A DNA stretch of 64,000 nucleotides from Rhodohalobacter sulfatireducens (GCF_022012475.1 NZ_JAKLWS010000004.1:186001-250000); one strand, 5' to 3'; shown: positions 8,196-17,157, counted from the first letter of the stretch. Numbers and translations: made by a program. The notes: generated by a model not told the origin, from the letters alone.

Positions 8196-8987
8196 ATGGA
8201 AATTATTGAACTTAGTTGGTTTCAGCTTGCAATTGGTTTCCTCAGCCTATTGATTCCAGGTGCCATTTTGTGGTGGTTTAAGACAGGATTGAACCGAAAG
8301 ATGGTTATAGCTACCATACGAATGACACTCCAGCTTTTGTTTGTTGGATATTATCTCGAATACATTTTTGAATACGATAATCCCTGGCTCAATCTTGCCT
8401 GGATTCTTGTAATGGTTGTCGTTGCCGATTTTGCGACCATTGACCGAAGTGATTTACGGCAAAAAGTCTCTTTAATCGTTCCTATTTTTGGTGCAACTTT
8501 CCTCGGTATTGTGATGATCGACTTCTTTTTCCTTGAAGTGGTTATCCAGCTTCGAACCATTTTAGAGGCCCAGTATGCGATACCAATTACAGGGATGGTT
8601 TTGGGAAATTGTCTTCGAAGTAACGTAATCGGTATCAACGATTTTTATTATAACCTGAAGGAAAACCAAGAGCGATACCAATTTTACCTCGCTTCCGGGG
8701 CTACACGTTCAGAAGCACTTTACCCTTTTTTCCAGCGTGCACTTCAAAAATCAGCCAATCCGACGTTGGCGTCTATGGCAACAATCGGACTTGTATCTCT
8801 GCCGGGAATGATGACCGGCCAGATATTGAGCGGAAGTTCACCAATGACAGCCATCCAGTATCAAATCATGATTATGCTGGCGATCTTTACCGGAACCATT
8901 CTCTCCGTATTCCTGGCCATCATTTTTAGTAATCGCTTTGTTTTCTTTGAGAATGATATGCCCGATCCATCTATTTACAAAGGCTAA
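8196..8987 (+). CDS. fetB: FetB-like iron export permease
   Basis: This 263-residue membrane protein has about seven segments and matches the UPF0014/FetB family: VIATIRMTLQLLFVGYYLEYIF near the start, PITGMVLGNCLRSN in the middle and SLPGMMTGQILSGSSPMTAIQYQ near the end. I start it at the ATG at 8196, one base after the fetA stop; a longer frame from 8091 would overlap fetA by about 100 bases and adds sequence with no similarity. It is inferred to work with the ATPase upstream. Confidence 0.85.
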   Translation: MEIIELSWFQLAIGFLSLLIPGAILWWFKTGLNRKMVIATIRMTLQLLFVGYYLEYIFEYDNPWLNLAWILVMVVVADFATIDRSDLRQKVSLIVPIFGATFLGIVMIDFFFLEVVIQLRTILEAQYAIPITGMVLGNCLRSNVIGINDFYYNLKENQERYQFYLASGATRSEALYPFFQRALQKSANPTLASMATIGLVSLPGMMTGQILSGSSPMTAIQYQIMIMLAIFTGTILSVFLAIIFSNRFVFFENDMPDPSIYKG

Positions 8988-9011
8988 ATGAATTAGGGTA
9001 TAGGGCATATA

Positions 9012-9040
9012 TTGAATGTCTTTGAAAAATGTCTTATAAT
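9012..9040 (+). promoter_or_regulatory. candidate sigma-70-like promoter of the Xre/RES pair
   Basis: TTGAAT (9012-9017) and TATAAT (9035-9040) are separated by 17 bases and lie about 30 bases before the antitoxin ATG at 9073. This is the classical spacing. Bacteroidota often use a different consensus, so the call is tentative. Confidence 0.35.
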
Positions 9041-9072
9041 TACGGACAAATTTCTAATCATTTTACAATAAG

Positions 9073-9519
9073 ATGGAAAACCAAGAGAATAACAACGAAC
9101 AAGGTTTTGTCAGAGAGGTTGCCCTTAAATATGAAGTAAACGAAGAGAATCAGTTTAGTTTAGTTAATAAAGCGCAACTTGGTTTGCCGGCATCTGCTTT
9201 CTTTGATCTCCAGGAACTTACAGAGTTTTCCAACCAAGAACTTTCCGGTCTGCTTAATGTATCCTTCAAAACTATCCAACGCTACGAAAAAGAGGGGAAA
9301 AACTTAAGTGCGCAAAACAGTGAACAGTTACTAAAAATTATCGCGCTTTATCAAAAAGCAGAACATGTTTTTGGCTCACTCGAATCATTCAACCGTTGGC
9401 TTCGAAAACCTGCACCCGGGCTTGGTGGTCACACACCATTTTCACTTATGCATACCTCCGGAGGTATCGATTTGGTGCGAGAGGAGGTTATCCGCATTGA
9501 ATTTGGCTCATTGGCATAG
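9073..9519 (+). CDS. Xre/MbcA/ParS-type antitoxin (DUF2384)
   Basis: The 148-residue protein has an Xre-like helix-turn-helix in the middle (LTEFSNQELSGLLNVSFKTIQRYE) and a C-terminal toxin-binding domain with AEHVFGSLESFNRWLRKPAPGLGG and TSGGIDLVREEVIRIEFG, the DUF2384 signature. It is the antitoxin and probable autorepressor of a type II pair: the RES toxin gene starts one codon after its stop. Antitoxin-first order and lack of spacing are normal for RES-Xre modules. Confidence 0.9.
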   Translation: MENQENNNEQGFVREVALKYEVNEENQFSLVNKAQLGLPASAFFDLQELTEFSNQELSGLLNVSFKTIQRYEKEGKNLSAQNSEQLLKIIALYQKAEHVFGSLESFNRWLRKPAPGLGGHTPFSLMHTSGGIDLVREEVIRIEFGSLA

Positions 9520-9963
9520 ATGTTGGTTTTTCGAATTACCACAAAACGCTGGGCGGGGGTTTTAACTGCCTCGGGATATCCCGCCAGATGGAACTCCAAA
9601 GGTACACGCGTCATCTATACGGCATCTACTCGTGCACTTGCATGTCTCGAAAATCTTGTTCACCGATCCGGGGAAGGGCTCAATCAGCAGTTTAGAATCA
9701 CAGAAATTTATATTCCTGATCATTTATCAATAGAACAGGTGAATCATAAGGATTTGCCTGTTGGATGGCATCAAATGGAGAGTTATCATCACTGTCAAAA
9801 TATTGGAGATGGATGGGTTGATAATGCCGAATCACTACTTTTAGAAGTGCCGTCATCCATTATCAGAGATGAATCAAATATACTCATCAACCCACATCAT
9901 CCTGAATTTTCAACCATAGAAGTGCAAAATATTACACCATTCTCATTTGATGAAAGATTATAG
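9520..9963 (+). CDS. RES-domain toxin
   Basis: RES toxins break down NAD+ and stop growth until neutralised. The 147 residues show the family core: FRITTKRWAG at the N-terminus, ARWNSKGTRVIYTA (Arg23, Tyr33), ALACLENLVH (Glu44) and the late block VPSSIIRDESNILINPHHPEF. The ATG directly follows the antitoxin stop. All the residues I would expect for activity appear present, so the toxin may be functional. The usual Gly-Gly before RWN is Pro-Ala here. No transposon is visible nearby. Confidence 0.9.
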   Translation: MLVFRITTKRWAGVLTASGYPARWNSKGTRVIYTASTRALACLENLVHRSGEGLNQQFRITEIYIPDHLSIEQVNHKDLPVGWHQMESYHHCQNIGDGWVDNAESLLLEVPSSIIRDESNILINPHHPEFSTIEVQNITPFSFDERL

Positions 9964-9971
9964 CAAACAGT

Positions 9972-11750
9972 CTAAAACGGCCAAATAATGGGAATGAATA
10001 TAGTTGCCAAAATCCAAAAAATGACGTTAAGTGGAATCCCAATTTTTAAAAAATCTTTGATTGTGTAGTGACCCGGCCCATAGATCATGGTATTTGTTTG
10101 ATACCCAAACGGGGTAATCAAACTAAGTGATGCTGCAAATGTAACGGCGTAGAGAAATGCTTCGGGATTCACATCGATGGTATTTGCAGCCTCAATTGCA
10201 ATGGGTGCTAAAAGTGCAGCAGATGCATTGTTTGACATGACGGCGGTGATTAGTATCGTCAACAAAAAAAAGCCGGACATTAAAATTGTTGGACCAAAAG
10301 CGGCGAGCGAATCTACCATGCCTGAAGCCATGAGCTCTGCAGCGCCGGTTTTATCCATTGCAGTCCCTAATGGCAATACACCGGCAAGTAGCATAATTAC
10401 CTTCCAGTTAATCGCTTCATAGGCTTCTTCCGTTCGAAGGCATCCCGTAACGATCATCAGAATTACACCAATCACTGCACTTACAACTATCGAGGTAAAA
10501 CCCACAGCAGCCGTAAAAACCACACCGGCTAAAATTCCCAAAGCCCAAAATGTCTTCTCTTGGCGATACAGGATGGTTTGGATCTTTGAAACCAGTACAA
10601 AGGCAGGTTCATCTTCAAGTTCTGCAGTTCTCTCGGAGTTCATGCTCAGTAAGATTGAATCACCCCCCGAAAGTTCAATATCAGCTAAATCGTCGTGTTT
10701 TACCTCTCCCCTTTGCCGAATTGCCAGCGGAACGGCCCCGATATTTTCGTAAAAAGGGAAATCACCAAGCTTTGTTTTTACAAGTGATGATTCCGGTGCA
10801 ATGACGGCCTCAACAATAGCATCCCGGCCGTGTTCAAGATCTTTATCCATCCATTCTCTTGATGGCAAAAGTGAAACATCTTCACTTTTCATCAATTTTT
10901 TCATCTCCTCCACATTTCCGCGAATCCTCAAAATATCTCCACCTTCAATCTTTATTTGATTTCTTTGTGCTGATGAATCTTCTTTCTGCTTAAATACACG
11001 AATTACATCCAAATCCATGTTTTTTGTTAAGTCTTCTTCATCCAGGTAGGTGCCGACAAGTGAGGAACCTTCGTTGATTCTAATATCCGTTAGATAATGC
11101 TGCATTTCGTACTGTTTAGTCAGCTCATCTTCTTTCCTTCGTTCCGGAATTATTTTAATGCCGATAGTGAAAAGAAACAGAAAACCGGACGCAATAAAAA
11201 TGAGTCCCATCGGAGTCAGCTCAAACATACTGATGGCACTCATTCCTCTCTCCACAGCAATGGAACTCACAAGAATATTGGTTGATGTGCCAATAAGTGT
11301 TGTTGTTCCGCCAATCATACCGGCAAAAGAGAGCGGCATTAACATTCTCGAAGGACTCACTCCCACTTTTGATGCGATTCCCATAATTACGGGAATAAAG
11401 ATGGCCACGGCTGCCGTATTATTGATGAAAGCTGAAATGATACAGATGAATAGAAGAAGGACGAAGAACCAATATTTAAAGCTTTCCTGCATCTTCTCTG
11501 AGAAAAAGTCACCGGCTGTGTTTAGAATACCGGTTCTCCTCATTCCTTCACTTAACACAAACATAGCTGCAACCGTAACGGTAGCCGGATTGCTGAACCC
11601 GGAGAGGCCCTGAGCGGGCGTTAGGATGCCTGACCCCAGCAGACACGCCATGATAATAATCGCGGTGACGTCGAATGTCACATAGTCTGTTACAAAGAGA
11701 AAAACAGCAACGATTAGTAGCAGAAAAACGAAAATAATTTCGAAGGTCAT
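9972..11750 (-). CDS. SLC13/ArsB-type sodium-coupled transporter with TrkA-C domains
   Basis: A 592-residue membrane protein with two blocks of about five to six membrane segments (residues 1-200 and 395-592) around a soluble middle with two TrkA-C/RCK_C domains (about 215-300 and 310-385). Family motifs include FINNTAAVAIFIPVI, GGTTTLIGTSTNILV in the first half and SNNASAALLAPIA, TPFGYQTNTMIYGPG in the second. Relatives move dicarboxylates, sulphate or similar anions with sodium; the ligand cannot be told from sequence. It converges on the RES toxin gene with 8 bases between stops. Confidence 0.85.
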   Translation of the reverse strand: MTFEIIFVFLLLIVAVFLFVTDYVTFDVTAIIIMACLLGSGILTPAQGLSGFSNPATVTVAAMFVLSEGMRRTGILNTAGDFFSEKMQESFKYWFFVLLLFICIISAFINNTAAVAIFIPVIMGIASKVGVSPSRMLMPLSFAGMIGGTTTLIGTSTNILVSSIAVERGMSAISMFELTPMGLIFIASGFLFLFTIGIKIIPERRKEDELTKQYEMQHYLTDIRINEGSSLVGTYLDEEDLTKNMDLDVIRVFKQKEDSSAQRNQIKIEGGDILRIRGNVEEMKKLMKSEDVSLLPSREWMDKDLEHGRDAIVEAVIAPESSLVKTKLGDFPFYENIGAVPLAIRQRGEVKHDDLADIELSGGDSILLSMNSERTAELEDEPAFVLVSKIQTILYRQEKTFWALGILAGVVFTAAVGFTSIVVSAVIGVILMIVTGCLRTEEAYEAINWKVIMLLAGVLPLGTAMDKTGAAELMASGMVDSLAAFGPTILMSGFFLLTILITAVMSNNASAALLAPIAIEAANTIDVNPEAFLYAVTFAASLSLITPFGYQTNTMIYGPGHYTIKDFLKIGIPLNVIFWILATIFIPIIWPF

Positions 11751-11857
11751 GCGGGTAAAAATTCGTAGAGTTCAAAATCAACTTCTACAAAAACAGAATT
11801 TAACTGCCTTTTATCAATAGATAATCTTCAGCGAAATTTGACACCAATGCACAGAGT

Positions 11858-12943
11858 TCAAATCTTTCCAAAAATCCACCAGCATGGAATAAATTGACCC
11901 GGTGATCCATGGCCTAATCTCTTCTGTTTATCTATTTTTAGATACTCATAATATCCTTTCTCTGCTTTCATTGAGTCAATAAAGGATGATATGTCTTGAT
12001 ATCTCTCCGTAGAAGTATAGACTTTAGTATTCATTACACGATCAAATGTTTTCATTGCTAAAGCAACACCACAACTATTCCTAAGGTGAGCTTCCGTTGT
12101 TACAATTCCACGAACGCCGTCGTGATGGCCGTAAGCCCCCGGGTAACCTTCAATTTTAAATACAGAGCTACTCATCAATTGGTCAAGTCGAGGTTTAATC
12201 TCTTGATTTATATATACTGGATCTACTAATAATTTTTCTGAAAGCTGCATGAGTGTAGTCATATGATTCGCATTCATCAGCGGATATGCTGTTTCGTCAT
12301 ATGATTCAAACGTATTTTTCACAAAGCCGATCAATTTTGGAAGCAGTTTATCAACATCTTCAGTCTGAAATTGACGATATTCTGCAAGTGCAAGCAGAAA
12401 ATATAGATGATAGCTGTTTGGGTTTGATCGTAATTTTAACAGCATACTATCACTATCTTCCCAAAAAGAGCCTTTTTCAGGATCCCAAATTTCATTAAGA
12501 TGCTCAAAAGTTCCCTTTGCTATTTCATCATATTTACCATCTCCCACAATACTTTCGTAAAGAGAAACTGTTCTTAACAATGACGCAGTTACAGGCGGAT
12601 CTTCATAAAGGGCTGTATCCTCTCTTACTTCATCAGAAACCTGGAACTCCTGGCCATTCTCTCCAAGTGACATGGCCCAACCGCCCGAATTTAATTCTGT
12701 CCTTTTAAAGTGTTCAATCAGGTTAATTGCCGTATTCAGATAGGATTTCTTACCTGTTAAAGAATATGCATCAAGAATGACCCATGCAGATAACCCCCGG
12801 TACAATCTCCCCTCCGGCCCCCAGGGATTTTCTACTTCATATTCTCCGTCAGAGTTGTGATGATCCACTAAATAATCAACGGCATCGAGCGCATCTTCAA
12901 ATCTATCTATATCAACACGGTTGGGTAGTGCTTCTACTTTCAT
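11858..12943 (-). CDS. conserved protein, probable alpha/alpha-toroid (six-hairpin) fold
   Basis: I do not recognise a named family for these 361 residues. The sequence alternates helices with short loops and has Gly/Trp/Tyr-rich turns (RLYRGLSAWVILDAYSLTG, YEDPPVTASLLRTVSLYE, NPNSYHLYFLLALAEYRQF, GAYGHHDGVRGIVTTEAHLRNSCG), resembling the six-hairpin glycosidase/epimerase-like toroids. There is no signal peptide, so it is probably cytoplasmic. The C-terminus ends PCWWIFGKI. No operon partner is obvious: a short doubtful frame and then the tricorn-like protease lie upstream on the same strand. Confidence 0.6.
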   Translation of the reverse strand: MKVEALPNRVDIDRFEDALDAVDYLVDHHNSDGEYEVENPWGPEGRLYRGLSAWVILDAYSLTGKKSYLNTAINLIEHFKRTELNSGGWAMSLGENGQEFQVSDEVREDTALYEDPPVTASLLRTVSLYESIVGDGKYDEIAKGTFEHLNEIWDPEKGSFWEDSDSMLLKLRSNPNSYHLYFLLALAEYRQFQTEDVDKLLPKLIGFVKNTFESYDETAYPLMNANHMTTLMQLSEKLLVDPVYINQEIKPRLDQLMSSSVFKIEGYPGAYGHHDGVRGIVTTEAHLRNSCGVALAMKTFDRVMNTKVYTSTERYQDISSFIDSMKAEKGYYEYLKIDKQKRLGHGSPGQFIPCWWIFGKI

Positions 12944-12964
12944 AACTAGTTGGTTTTAAATTTT

Positions 12965-13162
12965 TTATTCATCTTCGTCGCAAAAGGCTGAGTCAATTTT
13001 ACGATCAGAATATTTACAGCCGTAGCAATCTCCAATTTTTTGACTACAATAATGCAATCTATCATCTGAATACCTTTTTGATAGATACGATGATTGACAT
13101 GGGAATTCAAACCTATTTAAACCTCGATTGTAAGGGTATCCCAGCCTAAAATTCAAAGGCAA
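12965..13162 (-). CDS. doubtful small cysteine-rich frame
   Basis: A 65-codon frame from a TTG just after the tricorn gene stop fills most of the 220-base gap. It has five cysteines in its second half (one alone, then YCSQKIGDCYGCKYSDRK and a late FC) and an acidic end DEDE. The cysteine spacing looks non-random, but there is no ATG, no clear ribosome site, and I know no homologue. It may be a small metal-binding protein, a gene remnant, or chance. Confidence 0.2.
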   Translation of the reverse strand: MPLNFRLGYPYNRGLNRFEFPCQSSYLSKRYSDDRLHYCSQKIGDCYGCKYSDRKIDSAFCDEDE

Positions 13163-13164
13163 TC

Positions 13165-16100
13165 TTACTCATTCAACTCTTGTATAATATGTTCAAGAGC
13201 TCTTTGCAGCTGCGGATCTTCACCTGAAAGACGATCTTTGAAGGTATTTTTTACGTAGATATCGGGACTCACCCCCGTTTTTTCAAGGTTTTCGCCCTCA
13301 AACGTATAAACACCCCAGGATGGCAGGCGATAGAATGATCCGTCAACCAACCCCTTACCCGAGGTAAAAATGATCCATCGATAGGTTTCTGTACCGATTA
13401 TTGTCCCCAAACCGAGTTCCTTAAATCCCTGTGCAGTAAGTTCGGCATCACTGAGAGACTGTTCATTCACGAGCAGTACAATCGGTTTTGCAGCCGGTGT
13501 AAAGTTAGATTGGGTCGTCAACTCCCCCTCGCGATACCCCCATTGCAGATAGGGGCATTGTGACAAAAACCGAAGAACCTCATCATGAACATTCCCACCG
13601 GTATTATAACGCAGGTCCAGTATTAGGGCATCGCGCTGTTCTCCTTCAGAAACCATTTCTTGTTTGAAATCCTGGAGTTCGCCACCACCCATATTTCTCA
13701 TATGGACATAGGCAATTCGTTTGTCAGACTGTTCATCTACAATTTGTTGTCGCTGGTCAATCCACTCCTCGTAAATATCACTCCGAACTGAAGCATAGGA
13801 GGTCGGTTTTAATTTAACCTCAAATTCATCAGACCCCCGAAGAAATGTCAGAACTAATTCCTCATCCATCGATGGATTTGCAAAATAGGATTCACGGTTT
13901 TGAGATGGATCAACCTCGAGACCATTTACACCTATCAATTCATCTCCGGGCTGAATCTCTCCATCTGTTTGCCAAGCCGGTGATTGATCGACAATTCGTT
14001 CTACACTGTATGGATTTTCATCCTCAAACAGAATGCCGGTAGCCAGGGTTGAACTTCCATAATAAACATCTTCTTCATCCCCGGTTGAATAGAAACCAAG
14101 ATGTGATGAGTTCAGCTCACCGACCATGTCGTTTAACAGCTCCCTTAAGTTGCTTCTTGTACGGACTTCCGGCAAAAACCGCTGATAGTACTGCCGAATA
14201 GATTCCCAGTTTTCCCCGTGAAAATCGCTGCTGTAAAAGTTTTCTTCCAGGTTTGCCCACATTTCATCAAACATTTGGTTGAATTCATCACGTAAATTTC
14301 GTTGAAATGTGTGATTAATTTCTACTTTTTCAACACTCCCGGATTCAATGTTCATGGTATGGATATCGCCGTTCAGGAGTAGCCAGTACGAATCATCCAC
14401 ATTCAATATTCCGCTTGAGCCCATCTGAGTTCCATCAATTTTTTCTGTCTTCGGCGATTCAAATGGTTCAAACACTGTTTTCCACCAACTGATTTCTCCC
14501 TCGTCGTGATTAGACCTGAAGAGTAGAAATGTTTTCTCATCTTTTTTAAAAACTTGTGGTGATGTTTGTGAACCAAACTGAGTGCCTACCTGCTCCCATC
14601 TGTCATTCAAGCCCTCTTCGCGGATGATTATCTCAATCGATTCTTCTTCCGATTCTTCGCCATTCTCATTATTGCTGTCAGCTTCATCTTCCTCAGTTTC
14701 TTCAAAAAGCTTGTCCACTTGCTCGGATCGAAAATCAGGTTCAATCAAATCCAGGGCAATTCGGTAGATATCGGGATTCTGCTGTCCGTAGGGATAACTT
14801 GGCTGAGTTCTGTTGGTCTGAAAGTATATATACTTTCCGTCGGGACTCCACACCGGGCTTGTCTCAGATACAAAAGTGTCTGTTATAGAAATTGTTGATT
14901 CATTCTCAATATCATAGATATACACATTTTGTTCGAAATTTCTGAACGCAGTATATACGATATAGTTATCATCCGGCGAGAATTGTGGATCTGATGAAAA
15001 AATATCCCAAATTTCGTCCTCAACAACAGTTTCACTCTCGTAGGAATCAAGATCCATTAACCGTACTTCACCCCTGCCGCTCAGATACACCGCTTGGGTC
15101 CGATCGCTGTTGAGAGAGATGGATCGATTATTTTGCATCTCATCTGTAAGCTGATTTTCACCCGTTGAACCATCGGCTGAAATAGTGTACAAATTTTGGT
15201 ACCCGTCTTTGGTTTGATTGAACAAGATCGTTTTGTTGTCGCTCATCCAAAGTACTTCAAGTACACGTCCATTAACACTCGTTGGAAGTCGGCGTATGAA
15301 CTTTCCTTCCGCATCCGAAATAAACAGCTCGCCCCTTGATGAAAATGCCAGTTTCTTTTTATCTGGCGAGACATCAAACGAAGTAATATTTCCTGATACC
15401 CGGAAATCCTGTTCTTTAGTCAGTGTTGAATTTCCGTAGACTGATATCGGAACTTTGTTTGATTCATCGTATTCCACATCATAGATCCATACCTGGTAAT
15501 CCCTCTCAAAAACTACCTTTTCTCCGTTGGCACTAACATTTGGAAATTTGATGGATGAGGAAAATTCAGTCAATGCCTCTTTTACACCCATGTTGAATCG
15601 ATAAAGATTATACTCTCCATTCAGTTCATCCGATACGAAATAAACGGTGCCGTTCTCATCAATGGTTGGCCACATATCTTTTCCGTCATACTCGGTAAGC
15701 AGATCATATTGTTCATTTGACGGATCAAAAACCTCTATTTGAGGTGCAAAAGCCCCGCGATAACGTTTCCTGTGATCCTGGTTTTTACTCTCCCAGGATG
15801 TATTAAAGTAGAAGGATCCGTTCGGATGGATGGCCAGGTTGTGGTCAGTATTGTGATAATGGTCAAATATTCTTGCCGGAGTTCCTCCCTCTATTGAGAT
15901 TTTCCAGCTGCTAAATCTGTTTTCGCGGTTTGATGTAAAATAGATCGTTTCAGAATCCCATGACCAACCTTCTACTTCATCCGTTGATTGATGGAACGTC
16001 AGCTGTGTCACCTCCCCACCGTCAATCGGCATTACATACAGATCATAATTTCCGTATTGGTTAGAGGAAAAAGCAATCCAGCGTCCATCCGGAGAAACCG

Positions 16101-16332
16101 ATGGCCGAGTCTCTATGCCATCCATAGCTGTTAATCTTGTTGCTGTTCCGCCATCCGCCGGCACTTTCCATAAATCAGTTTCATAGCTAAAAATTATGGT
16201 ATCCGCATCAGGTGTTAACGATGGATGATGTGTGAAATGCGGTTCATTCTGAAAAGCCAATACTGCCGTAGAAAAGACAGTTAGGACAAAAGTTATGATT
16301 ATCTGAAAATTCCGTCGGTTCGTGAAGAGCAT
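13165..16332 (-). CDS. tricorn-like S41 protease
   Basis: Tricorn proteases degrade peptides released by larger proteases. Here a signal peptide (hydrophobic to about residue 27, ending AVLAFQ) implies export. Residues 30-560 hold WD40/PD40 propeller repeats (SPDGRWIAFSSNQYGNYDLYV, SPDGKYIYFQTNR and others), followed by an acidic linker of Glu/Asp/Asn near 540-560. After a core domain come NSSHLGFYS (the conserved His), a PDZ domain (EIQPGDELIGVNGLEV), the S41 loop DLRYNTGGNVHDEVLRF and NEQSLSDAELTAQ with the probable nucleophile near Ser961. Length (1,055) fits the family. It is probably monocistronic. Confidence 0.9.
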   Translation of the reverse strand: MLFTNRRNFQIIITFVLTVFSTAVLAFQNEPHFTHHPSLTPDADTIIFSYETDLWKVPADGGTATRLTAMDGIETRPSVSPDGRWIAFSSNQYGNYDLYVMPIDGGEVTQLTFHQSTDEVEGWSWDSETIYFTSNRENRFSSWKISIEGGTPARIFDHYHNTDHNLAIHPNGSFYFNTSWESKNQDHRKRYRGAFAPQIEVFDPSNEQYDLLTEYDGKDMWPTIDENGTVYFVSDELNGEYNLYRFNMGVKEALTEFSSSIKFPNVSANGEKVVFERDYQVWIYDVEYDESNKVPISVYGNSTLTKEQDFRVSGNITSFDVSPDKKKLAFSSRGELFISDAEGKFIRRLPTSVNGRVLEVLWMSDNKTILFNQTKDGYQNLYTISADGSTGENQLTDEMQNNRSISLNSDRTQAVYLSGRGEVRLMDLDSYESETVVEDEIWDIFSSDPQFSPDDNYIVYTAFRNFEQNVYIYDIENESTISITDTFVSETSPVWSPDGKYIYFQTNRTQPSYPYGQQNPDIYRIALDLIEPDFRSEQVDKLFEETEEDEADSNNENGEESEEESIEIIIREEGLNDRWEQVGTQFGSQTSPQVFKKDEKTFLLFRSNHDEGEISWWKTVFEPFESPKTEKIDGTQMGSSGILNVDDSYWLLLNGDIHTMNIESGSVEKVEINHTFQRNLRDEFNQMFDEMWANLEENFYSSDFHGENWESIRQYYQRFLPEVRTRSNLRELLNDMVGELNSSHLGFYSTGDEEDVYYGSSTLATGILFEDENPYSVERIVDQSPAWQTDGEIQPGDELIGVNGLEVDPSQNRESYFANPSMDEELVLTFLRGSDEFEVKLKPTSYASVRSDIYEEWIDQRQQIVDEQSDKRIAYVHMRNMGGGELQDFKQEMVSEGEQRDALILDLRYNTGGNVHDEVLRFLSQCPYLQWGYREGELTTQSNFTPAAKPIVLLVNEQSLSDAELTAQGFKELGLGTIIGTETYRWIIFTSGKGLVDGSFYRLPSWGVYTFEGENLEKTGVSPDIYVKNTFKDRLSGEDPQLQRALEHIIQELNE

Positions 16333-16410
16333 AAATTAAAACAATTAGTTACGAATATTTAAGACTAGTAATTTACGAAATTACAAAAAGATAGGTTACC
16401 CGTACTAACT

Positions 16411-16457
16411 TAAAAAAAGAACGGCAGGCCTGCGCTCAATCAGGCCCGCCGTTTTGT
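16411..16457 (-). terminator. Rho-independent terminator, minus strand
   Basis: On the minus strand a 13-base stem (AACGGCGGGCCTG with CAGGCCTGCCGTT, one mismatch) closes an 8-base loop and is followed by CTTTTTTTA. It lies before the tricorn gene, so it must end transcripts that begin upstream: the short unit behind the operator at 16691, and perhaps the small exported-protein gene or the kinase operon. Confidence 0.8.
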
Positions 16458-16464
16458 CTCTCCG

Positions 16465-16480
16465 TGATCATATATGATCA
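16465..16480. repeat. perfect 16-bp palindrome
   Basis: TGATCATATATGATCA is a perfect palindrome a few bases before the terminator stem on the minus strand. It could fold in a short RNA or bind a regulator. No gene is assigned to it. Confidence 0.4.
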
Positions 16481-16601
16481 ACTAATTGAGTAAAAGTAGT
16501 TTTATTGGGTACTTTCAATTTTGCACCCAAAAAAAACCAACGTAGGAACTCAATCGAGAATATCTAACTCAACCTTCACTTTACAGGCACCTCCATGCCC
16601 G

Positions 16602-16667
16602 CTACACAACTTTGCCAGTTATGTAACAAAAAAGATTGAGTTTAGAAATATCCTCTGCGTTAAGCAT
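16602..16667 (-). CDS. possible 21-residue leader peptide frame
   Basis: On the minus strand, 23 bases after the operator at 16691-16706, an AG-rich stretch (GGAGAGGATTAAAGG) precedes an ATG at 16667 and a frame MLNAEDISKLNLFCYITGKVV. A second frame without ATG (16550-16618) overlaps its end and reads LCSGHGGACKVKVELDILD before its stop. The pair could be a broken small gene, a leader peptide, or a structured RNA; I cannot decide. The whole unit ends at the terminator at 16411-16457. Confidence 0.25.
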   Translation of the reverse strand: MLNAEDISKLNLFCYITGKVV

Positions 16668-16690
16668 ACCTTTAATCCTCTCCAATCTCA

Positions 16691-16706
16691 CTACATAGTC
16701 ATGTAG
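16691..16706 (-). promoter_or_regulatory. putative shared operator, copy 1
   Basis: CTACAT-N4-ATGTAG, a perfect inverted repeat; on the minus strand it reads AACTACATGACTATGTAGTG and is followed by AGATTGG. It matches the sites before both response-regulator genes. It lies 28 bases past the stop of the small exported-protein gene and starts a short unit that ends in the terminator at 16411-16457. Confidence 0.55.
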
Positions 16707-16734
16707 TTTTCAATCAAAAAATGAACTCTTCTAT

Positions 16735-17004
16735 TCATGGCAGCACCTTTGATGTTGAATCCCAGCTTATAGCCCGACCTACAGCCACCGATTCATCTGA
16801 ATCAGGTTTATATTCGGCAGACTGATTCGCTATCAACCGACATGAATTTTTAACAATTTTGGATGTACTGTCTTGAAGATTAAACGACTGATTATTTTCC
16901 GTGGGCAAATTTGAAGAAGCTGTAATAGCCATAACCCCAAAGAATAGTGAAAGTAATATTTTAGCTGTTATGGGCTGAATTTTCTGCTTCAACAAATGCT
17001 TCAT
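16735..17004 (-). CDS. small exported protein of unknown function
   Basis: I do not recognise this 89-residue protein. It starts with a basic region and one hydrophobic segment (about residues 15-32, ILLSLFFGVMAITASS), which looks like a signal peptide. The rest is polar, with one Cys and many Ser/Asn/Asp. Its ATG is preceded by ACAAGG. A copy of the operator-like inverted repeat lies 85 bases upstream, the same site found before the nearby response regulators, so it is probably controlled with the kinase island. It follows the kinase gene on the same strand after about 150 bases. Confidence 0.5.
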   Translation of the reverse strand: MKHLLKQKIQPITAKILLSLFFGVMAITASSNLPTENNQSFNLQDSTSKIVKNSCRLIANQSAEYKPDSDESVAVGRAISWDSTSKVLP

Positions 17005-17089
17005 CCTTGTAGATTACCTGGTACTGACGATTTGAGTGTTCAACCTCTTTGCTCTTTATCAAAGATACTTTCACTTACTCTACCAATCA

Positions 17090-17105
17090 CTACATAGATA
17101 TGCAG
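17090..17105 (-). promoter_or_regulatory. putative shared operator, copy 2
   Basis: On the minus strand the site reads AACTGCATATCTATGTAGTG, followed by ATTGG; one base differs from a perfect repeat. It lies 85 bases before the start of the small exported protein gene and between that gene and the kinase stop. Confidence 0.55.
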
Positions 17106-17157
17106 TTTCTCATTGCTGCTTATAGTAAAATGGATTTATTTGATGAGCTATAATTAA

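Noticed and set aside
10177-11613. Several plus-strand frames of 60-150 codons opposite the SLC13 transporter
   Set aside because: They are antisense shadows of a well-supported transporter gene and show no domains.
16521-16706. 61-codon plus-strand frame opposite the short terminator-bound unit
   Set aside because: It ends inside an operator copy, has no ribosome site, and the opposite strand has the better signals.
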